Shown: positions 40,299 to 54,157, numbered from the stretch's first letter. The stretch is DNA of 64,000 bases from Dirofilaria immitis (GCA_024305405.1 JAKNDB010000087.1:8620501-8684500); one strand, 5' to 3'. A program made the numbers and translations. The notes: generated by a model from the sequence alone, not told the origin.

Positions 40299-42555
40299 TA
40301 ATGACCAACAAAAACAGGAATACGATTAAGCTTGCTTGATCATGGCAACTTCATTGCAATTTAGTAATGTAAGTTTACCTTTCGGAAAGAAAAAAAATCA
40401 CATCAATTATTGATAAGCATAATTTCAATGTATTCTTCCAAACAATAAAATGGAGCGATAAAAGGCGAATTTTTACTCGTCACTTTCCGGGTTGTTTAAC
40501 GAACGTTTTACAGTTTTTACAATCGAAATTTTTAAAAGTGAAATTAAGTTAAGAAGTTCTATTATAATTTGCTTGCATTTTCTTTAAGAGGCAAACAGAA
40601 GGTAAAACTGTGATTTCAATCAAATCACTGAATGAATGAACTAACTTTGTTGGGATGATAAAGCAGACAGCTTGCTGTTTTTGTATGACACTTTTCCATG
40701 ATATTTATGAACTATTTGAAATACTTTCTGATAGCCTAAAGCTGTAAAAGAAAGAATAAATGATACAAATATGACAAACTAAACATTGTATTATCCGTAT
40801 ATTTGATATAAAACGAAACTTATTGAAAATATTCAAATACTGACCAAACGAGCATAAGTCCCGAACATCAAATTTAATTTTTGGTCTAAAATTATGAAAA
40901 AGGGATATTACAATATCATAACTGAGTACGATAAATCCAATGCAAGTAATAATTTATTCTGGCATGAACTATACGATAAAAACAGCGAATAAGTTCATCG
41001 CTTAAGTTAGAAAGCCACAAATTCAATACTAACCTAGCAAGATTATCAAATCCCCAAAATATATCCAAACCAAGTAGTTAATGGAAATGTCACTTTGACC
41101 CAATTTTTGCACATATGCAAATTTTTAATTTTATAAAATGAAAATACTACTGAGTAAAACATGACAATTCATTTTATAACTTTATAGTTTTTACAACCGG
41201 TTATGATCTTCGTCAAAACGTTTCACAATTCTGTCATGTACAAGACAATAAAACATTTATGATTTTCTGTCTCATTTGACATTATTATTAAATCTGATTG
41301 GTACAATTAAACCATAAAGAATTTTAATAATTATGTTACTAAAACTGGAAATGAAAAATTGAGTTGTATTCTAGATATTCTATCGATGCTGAAACATTTG
41401 ACCGCTATTTCAGCCATTTCAACCATAACTATCTCACAAAAATTCAATCTAAAAATATGAGCAATCATTTAATAGGAGAACATACACACGTATGTACAGC
41501 ATAAATATAGCCCACGCATACAAAACAAAGGGTTCAAAACTTCAGCTCAGTCATGAGATGCATACAGCTACATAACACGTCGGGCCGCATGAATGCGAGG
41601 CGTGAAAAGTTTAGAGTTGACGATTTTTCTTGTCTTCTGGGGAAGATAGGTGTCGAGTTTGGATAGATAAGTGTTAGTGTTGTTGGGCGGGGAGGGGAAG
41701 GTTAAGTTGGTTCATTTAATTTGTTTGATTAAATGTGGTATGTGTACGTTAACTGAAACATTATCAGTTTTTCTATTAAGTAATCTTAGAAGTAGAGACG
41801 GCAGGCATGCATTTACATTAAAACATATGTGAAAGAATTAAATGATATCTCATATCTGAAAAATCATTCTCGATCATAAATTATAGATTGTAATCAGTGA
41901 AAGCAAAAGAAAAATGATATGAGGAGATATTTTTTGAATGCTGACTACAGTAGTAATTATAAATGATTGTTTGCTAGTAATAGCATATTCGCGATGCTAT
42001 TCATTGAAAATTATAACTGAAAAGAAATGCACTGGGATGAAAATTTTTGTGAAATGGTTAGAAAATTCGGGAAATGATATTTAGTGAAATAATTTCGCTT
42101 TTAAATCGAACCGAGTATTAATTTTGAAGAATTAATTCCAACAAACTGATATGATGAAGAGAGGCAGAAAAGAATTTGATGCAAAAATTATTTCTATGCT
42201 CCCTTTCATCTATGAAAGTATGGATGTCCTAGTTTATCATTTCTCATCGCTGAAGTAACTTTTTATGAAATAATTATCTAATGTTGTTGGGATTTGTTCA
42301 GACTACGCAGGAGAATCGAATTTTTTGTTTAGTAGAAGTAGAATTATTCAGAACTTTTCTCACGATAGTGCAATAGGAGAGAATTATTTATATTGTTTTC
42401 GTTTTATTATGATTACTTTAAGAATATAATATTCCTTAATTTCGACAACTTTAGTGTATGTAGTATGTTTCCTGAAATCTGAATTCGATCTGAAGTAACG
42501 TAAAACTATCACACTACTGTTAGGAAACATTTGATTTCGTATTATACATGCTGCA
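40299..42555. promoter_or_regulatory. Shared upstream region of divergent Topors-like and AIP genes
   Basis: 2.2 kb between two divergently transcribed genes, so promoters of both should lie here. A locally GC-richer patch at about 41575-41705 (GGGCGGGGAGGGGAAGG near 41686-41702, GTCGGGCCGC near 41580) stands out in otherwise AT-rich DNA. No specific factor site is claimed. Confidence 0.4.
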
Positions 42556-42581
42556 GATGTGATGCATGCAAATTACCTCAA

Positions 42582-45435
42582 ATGTTGCCGTTGGAACGAA
42601 TTAAAACATACAAGAAAGTTTTGAATGCAGGTAAAGGAAAAATTCCAGAATTTAGAGTTGGCACGAAAGCGATATTTCATTATGAGACATTGAAACCATT
42701 GGTAAATGTGAATGAGGAAGGATTCCCAGATTCGAGGTGAGAATTTTTTTTTCTGTAATCTTATCGTACAATGACACAATCACAAATGTTGTAGAGATAA
42801 TTATAAATCAATCGATAACACACGAAAACCATATCCAGATGGTTACGGGAAGCCACTGGAATTGGTATTTGGGAAGAAGTTTCAATTGCCAGTATTTGAA
42901 CGCTGCTTAAAAACGATGCTGATTGATGAGGTAACTATTTTTAATTTCTGGGCAGTTGTCCACTAATGGATTATAACAGCATATCTGTGCATGATTTAAG
43001 AAGAATTTTAATAGTGTCATGATAAGTAAAGATTATCCCTCTCACATTTGAAATTGAGATATGCGAAATAGTTTTTTAGAAAGTATTGTAAGACGGATAT
43101 CAGCATGAAATATCACGCAAGAATTGTAGAAATCTCAAATGTGAGATCTGTTGAATTGTGTTTTTGTAATTTTTTCAATTAATTGATTATAGTTATGAAG
43201 TAGAGTGCTTATTTTATTTTTCACAAAACAGCAGTCGATTTCAGATCAGTCAGTTCGATATAGCTGCTTCTGAGCTTTACCCGTATCCATCAGTTTCGCA
43301 AAAACTTCGAGATATATCTAAAGATGACATATATCCAAACAATCAAAACCATCACCATACACGCTGCGTTTCAGCAAGGGATTTCACGTTTGTATTTTAT
43401 TAATCGACAAGTTAAAAATTTCTTAAATTTATCTAGAATGTTATTTTATATTTTCTTCGTTATTATCATTCGATTAAACTGGGAGTCCATAAATTTTTTA
43501 CTTCATGTCATGGATTTAATGTAAAATGTTATTGCAATTTTTTTCATTTTTATTATATTCTCTTGGTGCGAAGATCTTTTGCTTTTCTTGCAGACTGTTT
43601 TTATCACTTCCATCATCTAATTGAAAACAGGGAGCGAATTTTAAAATTTAGACATCCACTATTTTTCTACTGAAATATTCAGAATGGAATATGAAGTTTT
43701 GAATGAACTGGTTAAGAATCCTCAGCCACTGCGATTTATCTTTCATCTCTTAGTTGTTTTACAACCGGAAGATTACGAACCAGATAGTTGGCAGTTAGAA
43801 CCCGATGAAAAACTAGCAAGTGTCGCAAAATTGAAAAAATCGGGAAATGAATATTTGCAGAAAGCAAGCTTTGAATATTTTATTGAAATTTCGCTACAAA
43901 ATTTTGATGGTTCTAAAAATGATGGAGCTATACGATTGATTCGAAAAAGAATAATGTAACTGTCATTTTTCAATTGATTAATTTATCAGAAAAATAACTC
44001 CATCATGAATGGATTGCACATAATTTTTAGACGATGACAAAAAAAAGTTTTAGGGTGACTATGTGAATGCTTCGTTGAGGTATAGAGAAGCTCTAAATCG
44101 CATAGATGCCCTTCTCCTGCGTGAAAAGCCGGGCGATCCTGAGTGGATTGTTCTTGATAAACAGGTAATTTTAACATATTTTTCAAATTTTCTGTTTTAT
44201 TTTAAAAATAAGTATTTTAGTTAGAGCCTTTTCTTTTATTTCGCGCTTTGTGGATACTTTTTTATTTTTACCTAACCATTGAGATTATTTCTTCTACTTA
44301 TGAAATCCTAATATGAAAATAATATGAAAAATAATTAAAAGTAATATGAAAATTATTGTCGGACGTAGATATAAATATTACTTGGAGATCAACTTTGTTG
44401 ATGACCTTATAAAAATTATCAGTCTTACAATTACCATGAATAGAAATATCGTGAAGTTTTTTAGAATTCGTTAGTAGCATTTTGATGAGATATGTAAGTC
44501 GAAAAGAATATTAGTTTTAGAATGCTTAATATTTTTTAATGTTTGCTATAGTATACATTCGTGCATGTAAGAAATTTTTAAAGGAAAGAATGAGAACTGG
44601 AGAAATTATTAAAAATGAAGGCTTTTTGAAATTAATTCAATTTAATAGAAATTTAGAAAAGCGTAAACCGTTTTTCAAATTCAAGGAAAAAGAAATAGTT
44701 TTTTATTGATGCATGTGAAAATTTCAATGTGTTTTGTGTGTTCGCCTACTTCTTTTTGAATTCCAGAACATACCTCTGTTTTTGAATCTTTCTCTGTGTT
44801 ACCTGAATTGGAAGCAATATTATGAAGCTATTGATGCTGCAACTGAAGTATTGAAAAGGGATAATTTAAATGAAAAAGCACTGTATAGGCGTGCAAAAGG
44901 ACGAATCGCTGTTTGGGATTTAGAAAGGTCGTTTTCCAGCTTCATTATAGGATATTGAAATATGATAAATATTAGGAAAAAACAAATATATTTTTATTAT
45001 GCCTTTCATTTTCATTTGTCCGTTCATCTCTTAATTAGTAAAACAGCCAAAAAATTCATGACAGATATTTATTACAAAATTAATCTGTAATTCAAACATT
45101 TTGATTTATCTTTTTTCAATATTTGTTATATTCTTAAAATTTTCACAAAGCTTTGATAGTATATAACATGGAATTTAATATTTAAAATTATATGATTCAA
45201 TTATCGAATAATATTTCGCGTTGCAATAGCGGTTAAAACACAATTTCGGGAGATATTTTATGTTTTGAATTACCAGTTATTTTAGGCTGAAGATGATCTA
45301 AAAATGCTTCAGCATCAGTATCCGAATAGTGCAAACTTGGTAAAAATTGAACTCAAACGAATACAATTGCTTAGAAAAGAACGTGAAGAAAGCGCAAAAA
45401 ATACTTACAAGCAGATGTTTAAAAATGCTTGTTGA
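42582..45435 (+). CDS. AIP: AIP/AIPL1-type FKBP-like TPR co-chaperone
   Basis: Homologue of aryl-hydrocarbon-receptor-interacting protein, an Hsp90-linked co-chaperone. Exons: 42582-42736, 42795-42930, 43245-43387, 43683-43863, 44054-44164, 44767-44927, 45286-45435; about 345 residues (human AIP 330). Residues 1-165 are the FKBP-like domain, starting MLPLERIKTYKKVLNAGKGK, with the region PYPDGYGKPLELVFGKKFQL. Three TPR motifs follow (SGNEYLQKGDYVNASLRYRE; FLNLSLCYLNWKQYYEAIDA; NEKALYRRAKGRIAVWDLER), then the C-terminal helix, ending FKNAC. The intron after 43863 begins GC, not GT (AAA|GCAAGC). The last junction (44927/45286) is one base short: R|AEDDLKM is restored by reading GGG for GG. An acceptor CTGCAG lies at 42556. 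The start could lie further upstream. Confidence 0.9.
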
Positions 45436-48400
45436 ATAACATTTTCGTGTGGGTTAATTTCCTTTCATTTCTCTGTATTTGATATTATTTTAATCATAAA
45501 GAAGACATAAAAATTTCAATTAAATCAAAACCTGGTTCTTTATAATTTTAGGAATTTTATTATTTTTTAATGATTATTTCTGAGCTAGTCATGGTAGTTA
45601 CAGTCAAATGTTTAATTTTTAAAGCAATAAAAATATATGTATGTGTTTAATTATTATGAATGGAATAATCAAGAAAATTGAGAATAGATATATTGTTGTG
45701 AATGATTGCTGGTTTTAAGTAGAAACTTTTTCTAAAACACATATTACGAAATAATTTTTTAAAATGATGAACTGCAGAGGGACTTGTGTAAAATAGTAGA
45801 ATTTTCGTGCAATTTGTTTTTTTCTACGCTTGTTTTGTTATTGTGATAGTTTCTTTGTTTTTTCTCTTTGATAATAATTTTAGCCTCATGGTATGTTGTT
45901 AAGTAATGATAAATTGACTTTTTTTTTTATAATATAATGAGCGAACAGGCCTTCACTTTCGTAAAATTTTTATTAAAGTACGCAACGATTACATATTATG
46001 AAAATGATGCAGATCAAAGGTAGATTTTTTATATTGTTTGTACTAAATCATCCATAGATAGTTATGATGCAGCTAAAAAAATTGACCGTGAAAATAATTC
46101 TAAATAGCAAATTCTTAAATCTATCAACATGGATATTACCGTACTATGTTGCATTTATGCTGCAAATATTATTTTGGGGAATTGGTGAATTATTCGTATT
46201 CATTTATGCATATTTACATTGCAATATTTTTTACATGCATTTTAACATATGACGTAAAATTTAAGAATCGTTCAAAATTTATGTATTAAGTATATTTTAA
46301 CAAAAATTTGAAAATCGTTCAAAATTTATGTATTGAGTATATTTTAACAAAAAATTTGAAGAGTGAGGTTGAAGCTGTAGTCAATACTGAGAAATACAAG
46401 ATTTTTATGATCATTTGTTTTTATAAATTTAAGATCAGCTGAAACATTGGTTGGGTGCTTATAAAAAGATAAAATATGCGCATATAAGTAATTTGATGTT
46501 ATTTAATATAATTTAAACAAAACCTGCTCCCTAAATTACGAAGAAAAATTGAAAAGATAAATCATTGAAAACTAATGTTCCGTTAAATATTTATTAAGTA
46601 GTCAACAAAACTTTTTCCTTCCACTTCCATTTTCATTGTTTATTTGTATAATAGTGATGTACTAAAAGGATGATAAGCGACCTTTTTAGTCTTATAAAGT
46701 TGAACTTGCTTAAATTTCATTTTATGCTTGTCAATAGAAGTACTCGGTTCAGGTGAAACAGCTCTCTCATTTTTAATTGATTATTTAACTTTACGTATGT
46801 AGTGTTTTGATAATAATCCAAGATAAATCTTTATTAGAATTGCAGTACTTTGCTAATGAATATTCAACGCTTGATGGTTTATCCTTTATTGAAACAATAC
46901 TTCAAAGTTCAATTGTTTAAGATAGACAAAGATTACATGTTGGCCAAAGCAGTAAGTTGAATTTAGAAGCAACAGTTGCAATTAAGATCAGAAAGTTCGG
47001 TTCTCAGGTATCGGCCAAATTTATATTAAATTAAACAAAGAAAACAGTAGTAAAAGTTTGAATTTTCCTAGGCCATGCGATAAGTAAATTCATTACATTT
47101 TTAATCAAGACTTTATTTCCTTATCGATTGCTTGAAACTAACATTTTAAGACTAAATTATCATTGTTGTCTTTTGCTGCTTTAACATTTCCATAAAAGAT
47201 TTATTTAAGCGATGCTGTCAATATTAATTAATGAGGATCAATATTTTCGTTGCTTTTCATATTGAAAACTTTTAACTCATCAAAATCTAATTTAAAGCAA
47301 TCATTTTAGTTGTTTGAAATATTTATATCGGTTAGCTCTTGGATATTTATCACTTTGCTCCTGATAAAATTGATTGCTTCAATCAGTTGATAACTTGCTC
47401 CGACCGCCTTATCATTTTGATATCACGGAGCTCAAAGATTTTCGCATGCAATGAAATTATCATTAATCTTTTTAATTCATAATTTAAAATTTGTATAAAT
47501 GGATTGTGACTTTCTTGATGATACTATTCGGCAGTAAACAATATATAATATGCATATAATAGTTTCATTTTTGTGCTAATTAATATCATTTAGCAAAATT
47601 AGCTCTTTTAATTCTAATATATGCTAAATCTAACTTCAATTATATATCTTTCAGATCCATATAAATTATAATATTTTATCGCTATCTTTTTTGATATTGA
47701 TATTTTGATTAGCAACTGTGTATATTATTACAATCCTGTTTTTCGACTTTTTCTCCATCGATTCCTATCAATTTCTGTCCAAATATTTTGTTATTGAAAA
47801 TGTTTGTTGATTTGAGTTCATATTTCTGCTGTCATCATCGCTTATGCTACCATCACATCTCCCAATACTCTATTATTTTTATTACAAATCTCTCCGGTGC
47901 TATTTTTGTTTCTTTTTTTCCTTAACATTATGTGCAAATACACACAGTTATAATAGAGTATTAAAATTCTAATAAAATGATTGTATTTTAAATATTTATC
48001 GTATTAAAATATGGCACGAATATGGTGAATACTATAATGCAATAAGTTTCGCATTAAATTATGGTAAATTTTAAAATACAGTAAGCCCATATGCCATTTA
48101 CAGCACTTTTGTTCTTTCTCATGATTTTGCAGGAAAATCGAATGTAATTTTTAAAGAGATGACAAACTACTTGAAATGAGTATGTAACGAGAAAACATTC
48201 CTCTATGATAAATAATCTTCAATCTCGATTATTTGCTGCTATTTTCATTCTCATCGTTTTACTCCAATTGTATATCATTCAATCAATAGCTTAATCACTT
48301 TTTTCTTGTTTTCCAGTAGAATAATATTTCATAAATAGCAAAGATGTAATAATTTTATGTAATAATTTTGTATTACAGCTTGATTAAATTCTTAACTGTT

Positions 48401-48939
48401 CTAATTTTTAGGAGGAAATTTGATTTTCAATTGAAAATAAGTGTTCTTTCATTGTCATTTATAATATTTACATTTATATTACATAATTAATGATAAGCTA
48501 ACAGAGTCCATTATGTGCTGAAATACTTTAATATTTTGATATTTCATATATTAGATACTTAGTTAAATTACAAACATTAACAAATAGAAGCTTCAAGAAT
48601 CAAGGTTTGTATTCAAACGTGATTTATCAATTTCGTTATCAGATAGAGATTTACAATAGCTATGAAGAATAATAAAGAAATATCTAGCAAATGTCATAAT
48701 GATTATATTATAGTTGAAAATCTCGAAATTTTATAATTAATGAAAAGGTTTGAGGTGGTATTTAGCAGCAACAACAGTGAGTATTGATAACTGAAAATGT
48801 GAATAGAAAGAAATATCATAAAAATGTTCAGATCAGATAACATTTCTGAAAAGTGCAGAACGAACTTAATCAAAGTAAAATTGCCTGCAAAGCGTTATTC
48901 TAATTAACAGCTGTCAATATCTAATAAAAACATTTCCAT
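45436..48939. other. Gene-poor AT-rich interval
   Basis: No coding exon recognised on either strand. AATAAA at 45626-45631 is a likely polyadenylation signal of the AIP gene. A short tandem repeat lies at 46267-46360. Confidence 0.55.
46267..46360. repeat. ~46-bp direct tandem duplication
   Basis: Two copies of a unit beginning ATCGTTCAAAATTTATGTAT and ending AACAAAAATTTGAA, differing at two or three positions. Confidence 0.85.
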
Positions 48940-49044
48940 TTAACTTTCTGTCAATTTCATATCCATCCATTTTTCCGATATGGCCATCAATCCTTCTTTC
49001 TTGGCTTTACTTGGCTTTGGCACATTGATTTTCGTCAGAATTTC
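48940..49044 (-). CDS. Terminal coding exon of an unidentified gene
   Basis: After a CTATTAG... type acceptor (TAG ending at 49045), 35 codons in phase 0 encode EILTKINVPKPSKAKKEG followed by LMAISEKWMDMKLTES and a TAA stop (48940-48942). Residue use is strongly protein-like, the plus strand shows no competing frame of this quality, and the segment is an island of higher GC in a gene-poor region. Preceding exons should lie to the right on the minus strand but I could not identify any between 49.1 and 54.7 kb. Family unknown. Confidence 0.45.
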   Translation of the reverse strand, partial: EILTKINVPKPSKAKKEGLMAISEKWMDMKLTES

Positions 49045-49914
49045 CTATTAGAAAATTTAGAAAAGCGAATAAGTAAATGGAAAATCGTCTAAAAAAATAA
49101 ACAATTATCGTTAACTATTTTTCTTATTTCATCAAGATAAAGTAGCCTTTATTGAATAATGAAAACAATACGGAAATTCAGCACGGATAAGCAGGTTGAA
49201 GAGAGTATTGATCATAATTGCTGGAGGAATAAGAAAAATTAAGTTAATAACAAAAAAATAGATGGAAAAATTTAGTAGCGTAAAAAGGAGAAAAAGGCTA
49301 TATATTTTTTTCGATTCAATTTCAGGAAATCATGAAAGAATAGCTAAAGATAAACAATAATTTTTTTGTAATTTTATTTACATTAAACATGGATAATTTC
49401 ATGTTATCATTCGCAAGTAGTCAAGTTCATAATAAATGTAATCTTTGTTAAAAGGTGGTTCACGAACGAAAATATATAAAATTAAATAAAGCGTCGATTT
49501 CTTTCTATCATTTCACGCAATTCCGAGATTAGATATACCTTTTAATATTACTGTTACTTGGAATGCAATGAAACTTTGAAGAGCGGAAAAATCATCGAAT
49601 TGATAAGACGGTAATAATGATTTCTAGTAGCAATAATGATTATTTATAAAGATGAATTTAAAAGTAAATTCTTATCGGACAATAAGTTAAAAACATTCTA
49701 TGGAATATTTCACATATGAATCAAATGTTTTAAATATATAACATCCGATAGTTACTGATTTAAACATTATTCTGACATCATAATTTTCTCATTTTCTTTT
49801 CTGAATGAATGGATAATTTGTTTTATTTCATTTTCAACCCGCTTTTTCAACCATAATAACATTGTTCGCTTTCTTTATTGTTTATGTTTTTTAGTAGTGC
49901 TTTTATCACTATTA

Positions 49915-49968
49915 TCATTATTATTACTATTATTATTATTATTGCTGTTATTGCTATTGTTATTATTT
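49915..49968. repeat. ATT trinucleotide microsatellite
   Basis: Imperfect (ATT)n with GCT/GTT interruptions, about 54 bp. Confidence 0.85.
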
Positions 49969-50637
49969 AACTTCCTATTCTTTGCTTCTCAAGAAATTGA
50001 ATCATTCATGAGGAATGGATTGAAAGGCCGAAAGGATACAATGAAATTTCAATAAAATGTTATGTGCTTCTATATATATATATAACTATAACATATAATG
50101 AAAGCGTAAATTTCTACCTATTTTTCACTTCCTTTACTTTCATAGTGTGCTTAGTATTAGTTAAATTTATTCTTAAAATTATTATGGAACTCATATATGA
50201 AAAAAATATATATATATATGAGTTTGAGTTTGAGTTTGTATATATATATATATGCATATTCTCGAATAGTACAAGAAAGTTTCACCAAAAATAGGAGAAA
50301 AATTTTCTCAGAGAATCTTTATGATTTAAATCTTTACTTAAGATTAGTTATTAAAAATAAATTTGATCACTTCTAAGAAACAAATCTACAATAGCTTGAA
50401 GTATACCTGTTCTACAATGATTTCAATTCTGTATTTGTTTAAACATTTGACCGACAATAATAAACTTCTTCATAGCTTACCAATCAATATCTTGTAATTC
50501 TGTGAATTTCATGATTTCTTTAATCATATTTGATTAGTTAAGTATTTTAATGAATTAATTGGACTTTGTAAATTCAAATTTTTAAGTTTATTTAAAATAT
50601 GCTTCTGTATATTGTATATTTAGAAAAAGCAATGACT

Positions 50638-50731
50638 ATTGTTTACATTGGATTATTACTAATAGCATTGTTTACATGAGATTATTACTAATAACATTGT
50701 TTATATTAAATTATTACTAATTTTTAGCTAC
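50638..50731. repeat. 31-bp tandem repeat, three copies
   Basis: Three consecutive variants of ATTGTTTACAT...ATTATTACTAATA; the third copy is the most diverged. Confidence 0.85.
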
Positions 50732-51947
50732 TTTGAAAATTGAAAAGAGTGAAGTGTTTTGCACTTAGTTTTTTCAAATTGTGGAAGACAAAGTGACAGA
50801 CTTTTATTCGCAATGATTTAAAGAGATAATTTTCGGGAATGAAGGAATGTTATAAAAAAATGGATTGGAAATGTCTTAGTCACAACTTTTTTCCATCATG
50901 GCAATCAGATGCATTAGGAACTTGACGAGGATTGATTGCATAGGCACAATTTTAAATTCTGAGCTTTTTTAATAGTCCCGTGGGCCTAATGTATTTCTTT
51001 TAGACTCCCAATAGGATACAATCATGAACCAATTTCATCCACATATTGCATTTCTTGTACATTATTTGATTATTTGTAAATTCGCGTGCCAATTATTTAC
51101 GAGTATTTTTTTCCACTAACATTTCCTACTAAGTTATAGTAAGCAATAAATAAATTAGCTCAAAAACAATGAATAAGCAATTTGAAAAATAAGGAGCAAA
51201 TAAATAGTTCAGAAAATAAACAACAAATAGATAATGTAAAAATAAACAATAAATAAGTAGCATAGAAAATGAAAAATTGATCATCGCATTAATATGTGAA
51301 AAAATATATTTAAATGATTTTTATCATAAATATTTATACTAGTTCAAGAGACTTATTTCATTTCGTATTTTTCTAAAAGTTTTTTATTGATAATTTTATA
51401 AAGAAATTTAGTTTAATAATGAATTTTTAATTTAATACTTGAGGTCTTTTTTTTAAAGAAAGGAATGGAAAAAGAAGAAAACCTTCTTTCTCATATCATT
51501 TTTTCGTTTTATTTTAAAAATTTTATTTGTGAATAAAAGTATTAAATTAAACATTTTAAAATAGCGAAGTTTCCATTTTATGATATCTCTCCATTTGTCG
51601 ATCTTATCAACGCATCATTTATTTCCAATAGAATTTTTTTTTGTCATTGAAGTTGAAAATTGATTTTTTAAACTAAAATCTGCTTATTTCCATCTATTTT
51701 TATTTCTTATCATATCAAATAACTTTTGATAAAACCAAGCCCAATACTAAGCAAATTGAATGAAAATTTGTCATCTTCAATCTTTGTTAAATGCAATTGC
51801 AATAAGAAACGAAAACGAATGATAATAGTATCTATCTATGATGAATTTTCATTACTTCACAAGTGATATAATTTAACATAGTAATTCAACTTTAATTGTT
51901 GTTGTTATTTTTCTTCTTTTCTTTTTTTTGAATATCGAGAAAATTCA

Positions 51948-52489
51948 AAAATTATTTACACATAAATTTGCACGAAAATATCGATTTTAGATTTGAAGAA
52001 TGATGAAAAATTATTAATTTAATTATATTGAACAGATATAGAAGTGCAAATCAAATCAGATTAGTGGGAATTTATAACGACAACTTGTCAGTAAATTGAT
52101 AAGGAAATAATATCTTTTCATATTTTCATTTAACATAAATGAAACAAATTATTCGATGTTAAAAAAATTTTAATCAAAAATATAAATATTTGAATAATTT
52201 AATTTATTAATAAAAATTTAACAAAAGAAAATTAATCAAAGATTTCTATAATTTATTAATATGTACATATGCGTAAATAACTAAAAAGCAAAAGTTGTGA
52301 AAAGTACATTTATTTCAAAAGTAATCGTAGAAAAGAATAGAATAATAATTTGTAAATGTGTAATTTTTTCCTCGATAGTAATAATAAAATTTAAAGAATT
52401 TTATCAGTTCAACTAAAAAATCAATATTTTCGATAATTAGATAATGATTATTTTAGTCAATGATAAATATATATGCAAGGCATGAAGCT
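51948..52489 (+). repeat. Left arm of a 542-bp inverted repeat
   Basis: Runs from AAATTATTTACACATAAATT to GCAAGGCATGAAGCT. It is the reverse complement of 53615-54157 along its whole length with only one or two differences by eye (a single-base run change near 54100). The spacer is about 1.13 kb. No transposase-like frame lies in either arm. Confidence 0.93.
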
Positions 52490-53614
52490 CCATACTTTGG
52501 TGTTCTAATGTTTTTGCTTTGAACAGTATTCTATCATTTTTGCAACATTCTACTACTTTTTGCTTCGAAATTCATCCCTTTTATGCTTACTAAAAATTGA
52601 TTTTAAGAATTAAAAGATATTTATTTCCTGAAAAATATCTTAGTTTTATTTATCAGACTTCTTTGCAACTTTTCACATTATTTCTAAGTCAAAAAACTTA
52701 TTTTTTGGCAAAATTGTTGAAATTTTTCTTTAATATCATATTAAATCACAGAAATTTTCCTCTCGAGAAATCCTCTAATCTTATATTCTTCAACAGGATA
52801 ATATGCAAAATATGGAGTTGAATAATTAAATATTAATATATATGCCAATTATTTATTATTTAAACTTTCACTTATTTATAAACTTATTGCAATCAAAATT
52901 TATCATTATTATTATCTTTGATTGGATTTCAAGCTAATATATTGTACAATAATTTTTTTTTTAAATATATTTGATAACCCATTTTCATCTTTTCCCATAA
53001 ATCATTCGGAAAATTTTTTTAAATTATAATTTCTTATTTTTTTAAATTTTACAAAAAAAGTATTTTTGGATTATTTCAAAAATCAAATTCTATTCAATTT
53101 TTTTCTAGCAGAAATGAATAGAATTTGATTGAAATTTTTATTCATTTCTTTTCAATTTCTTTTCCCTTCGACATTTACAATTATCTTAATTTTTTTTTCA
53201 ATTATTAGCTTTGTCAAATAACAAGCATATAAAAGGAAATCATTCTTCCTATGCTCATTAATTGTCTGCTTATTTTGGTCAAAAATGGGAAGGGAACTGA
53301 AAAATTTTTATGTCAAATTAAGTTGCTTTAATCACGTCGGTTTCAATAATACTGGTATAATTAAATTTAAATTCAATATGTATAAGAAACATTGCATATA
53401 ATTTTCGATTCAAATTATTCCACTTTAATTATAGTTGGCATAATTTGATTTAAATTTAACATGTACAGGAAAAGTTGCGTATAACGAAGCTCGATTTAAT
53501 TAAATCAAATTTTAAGCTTTTTTTTATCGGAATAATTCAGTGAATTCTTATTTGGCCATAAAAATAATTGTCCGGAAGAAATATTTTTATTTCTTTTTAA
53601 AAGCAACCAAAGTA
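52490..53614. other. Spacer between the inverted-repeat arms
   Basis: Very AT-rich, no convincing gene. The 74-codon plus-strand frame at 52597-52821 lacks an ATG start and encodes low-complexity Phe/Leu/Ser. A degenerate two-copy direct repeat lies at 53352-53505. Confidence 0.5.
53352..53505. repeat. Degenerate direct repeat, two copies
   Basis: Two diverged copies about 85 bases apart, each with TTTAAATTYAAYATGTA, then a GCRTATAA core and a TTCGATT-like end. Confidence 0.5.
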
Positions 53615-54157
53615 AGCTTCATGCCTTGCATATATATTTATCATTGACTAAAATAATCATTATCTAATTATCGAAAATATTGATTTTTTTAGTTGAACTG
53701 ATAAAATTCTTTAAATTTTATTATTACTATCGAGGAAAAAATTATACATTTACAAATTATTATTCTATTCTTTTCTACGATTACTTTTGAAATAAATGTA
53801 CTTTTCACAACTTTTGCTTTTTAGTTATTTACGCATATGTACATATTAATAAATTATAGAAATCTTTGATTAATTTTCTTTTGTTAAATTTTTATTAATA
53901 AATTAAATTATTCAAATATTTATATTTTTGATTAAAATTTTTTTAACATCGAATAATTTGTTTCATTTATGTTAAATGAAAATATGAAGAGATATTATTT
54001 CCTTATCAATTTACTGACAAGTTGTCGTTATAAATTCCCACTAATCTGATTTGATTTGCACTTCTATATCTGTTCAATATAATTAAATTAATAATTTTTT
54101 CATCATTCTTCAAATCTAAAATCGATATTTTCGTGCAAATTTATGTGTAAATAATTT
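53615..54157 (-). repeat. Right arm of the 542-bp inverted repeat
   Basis: Reverse complement of 51948-52489. It ends about 600 bases upstream of the AChE start codon, so the element occupies the distal AChE promoter region. Confidence 0.93.

Larger units (their letters stand above)
49045..51947. other. Gene-poor AT-rich interval
   Basis: No convincing exon, although upstream exons of the gene ending at 48940 may be hidden here. Contains the simple repeats listed separately and (TA)n tracts at 50071-50087 and around 50200-50255, where three GAGTTT units sit between two TA runs. Confidence 0.45.

Noticed and set aside
50064..50294. 76-codon plus-strand frame
   Set aside because: Made largely of (TA)n and GAGTTT simple sequence.
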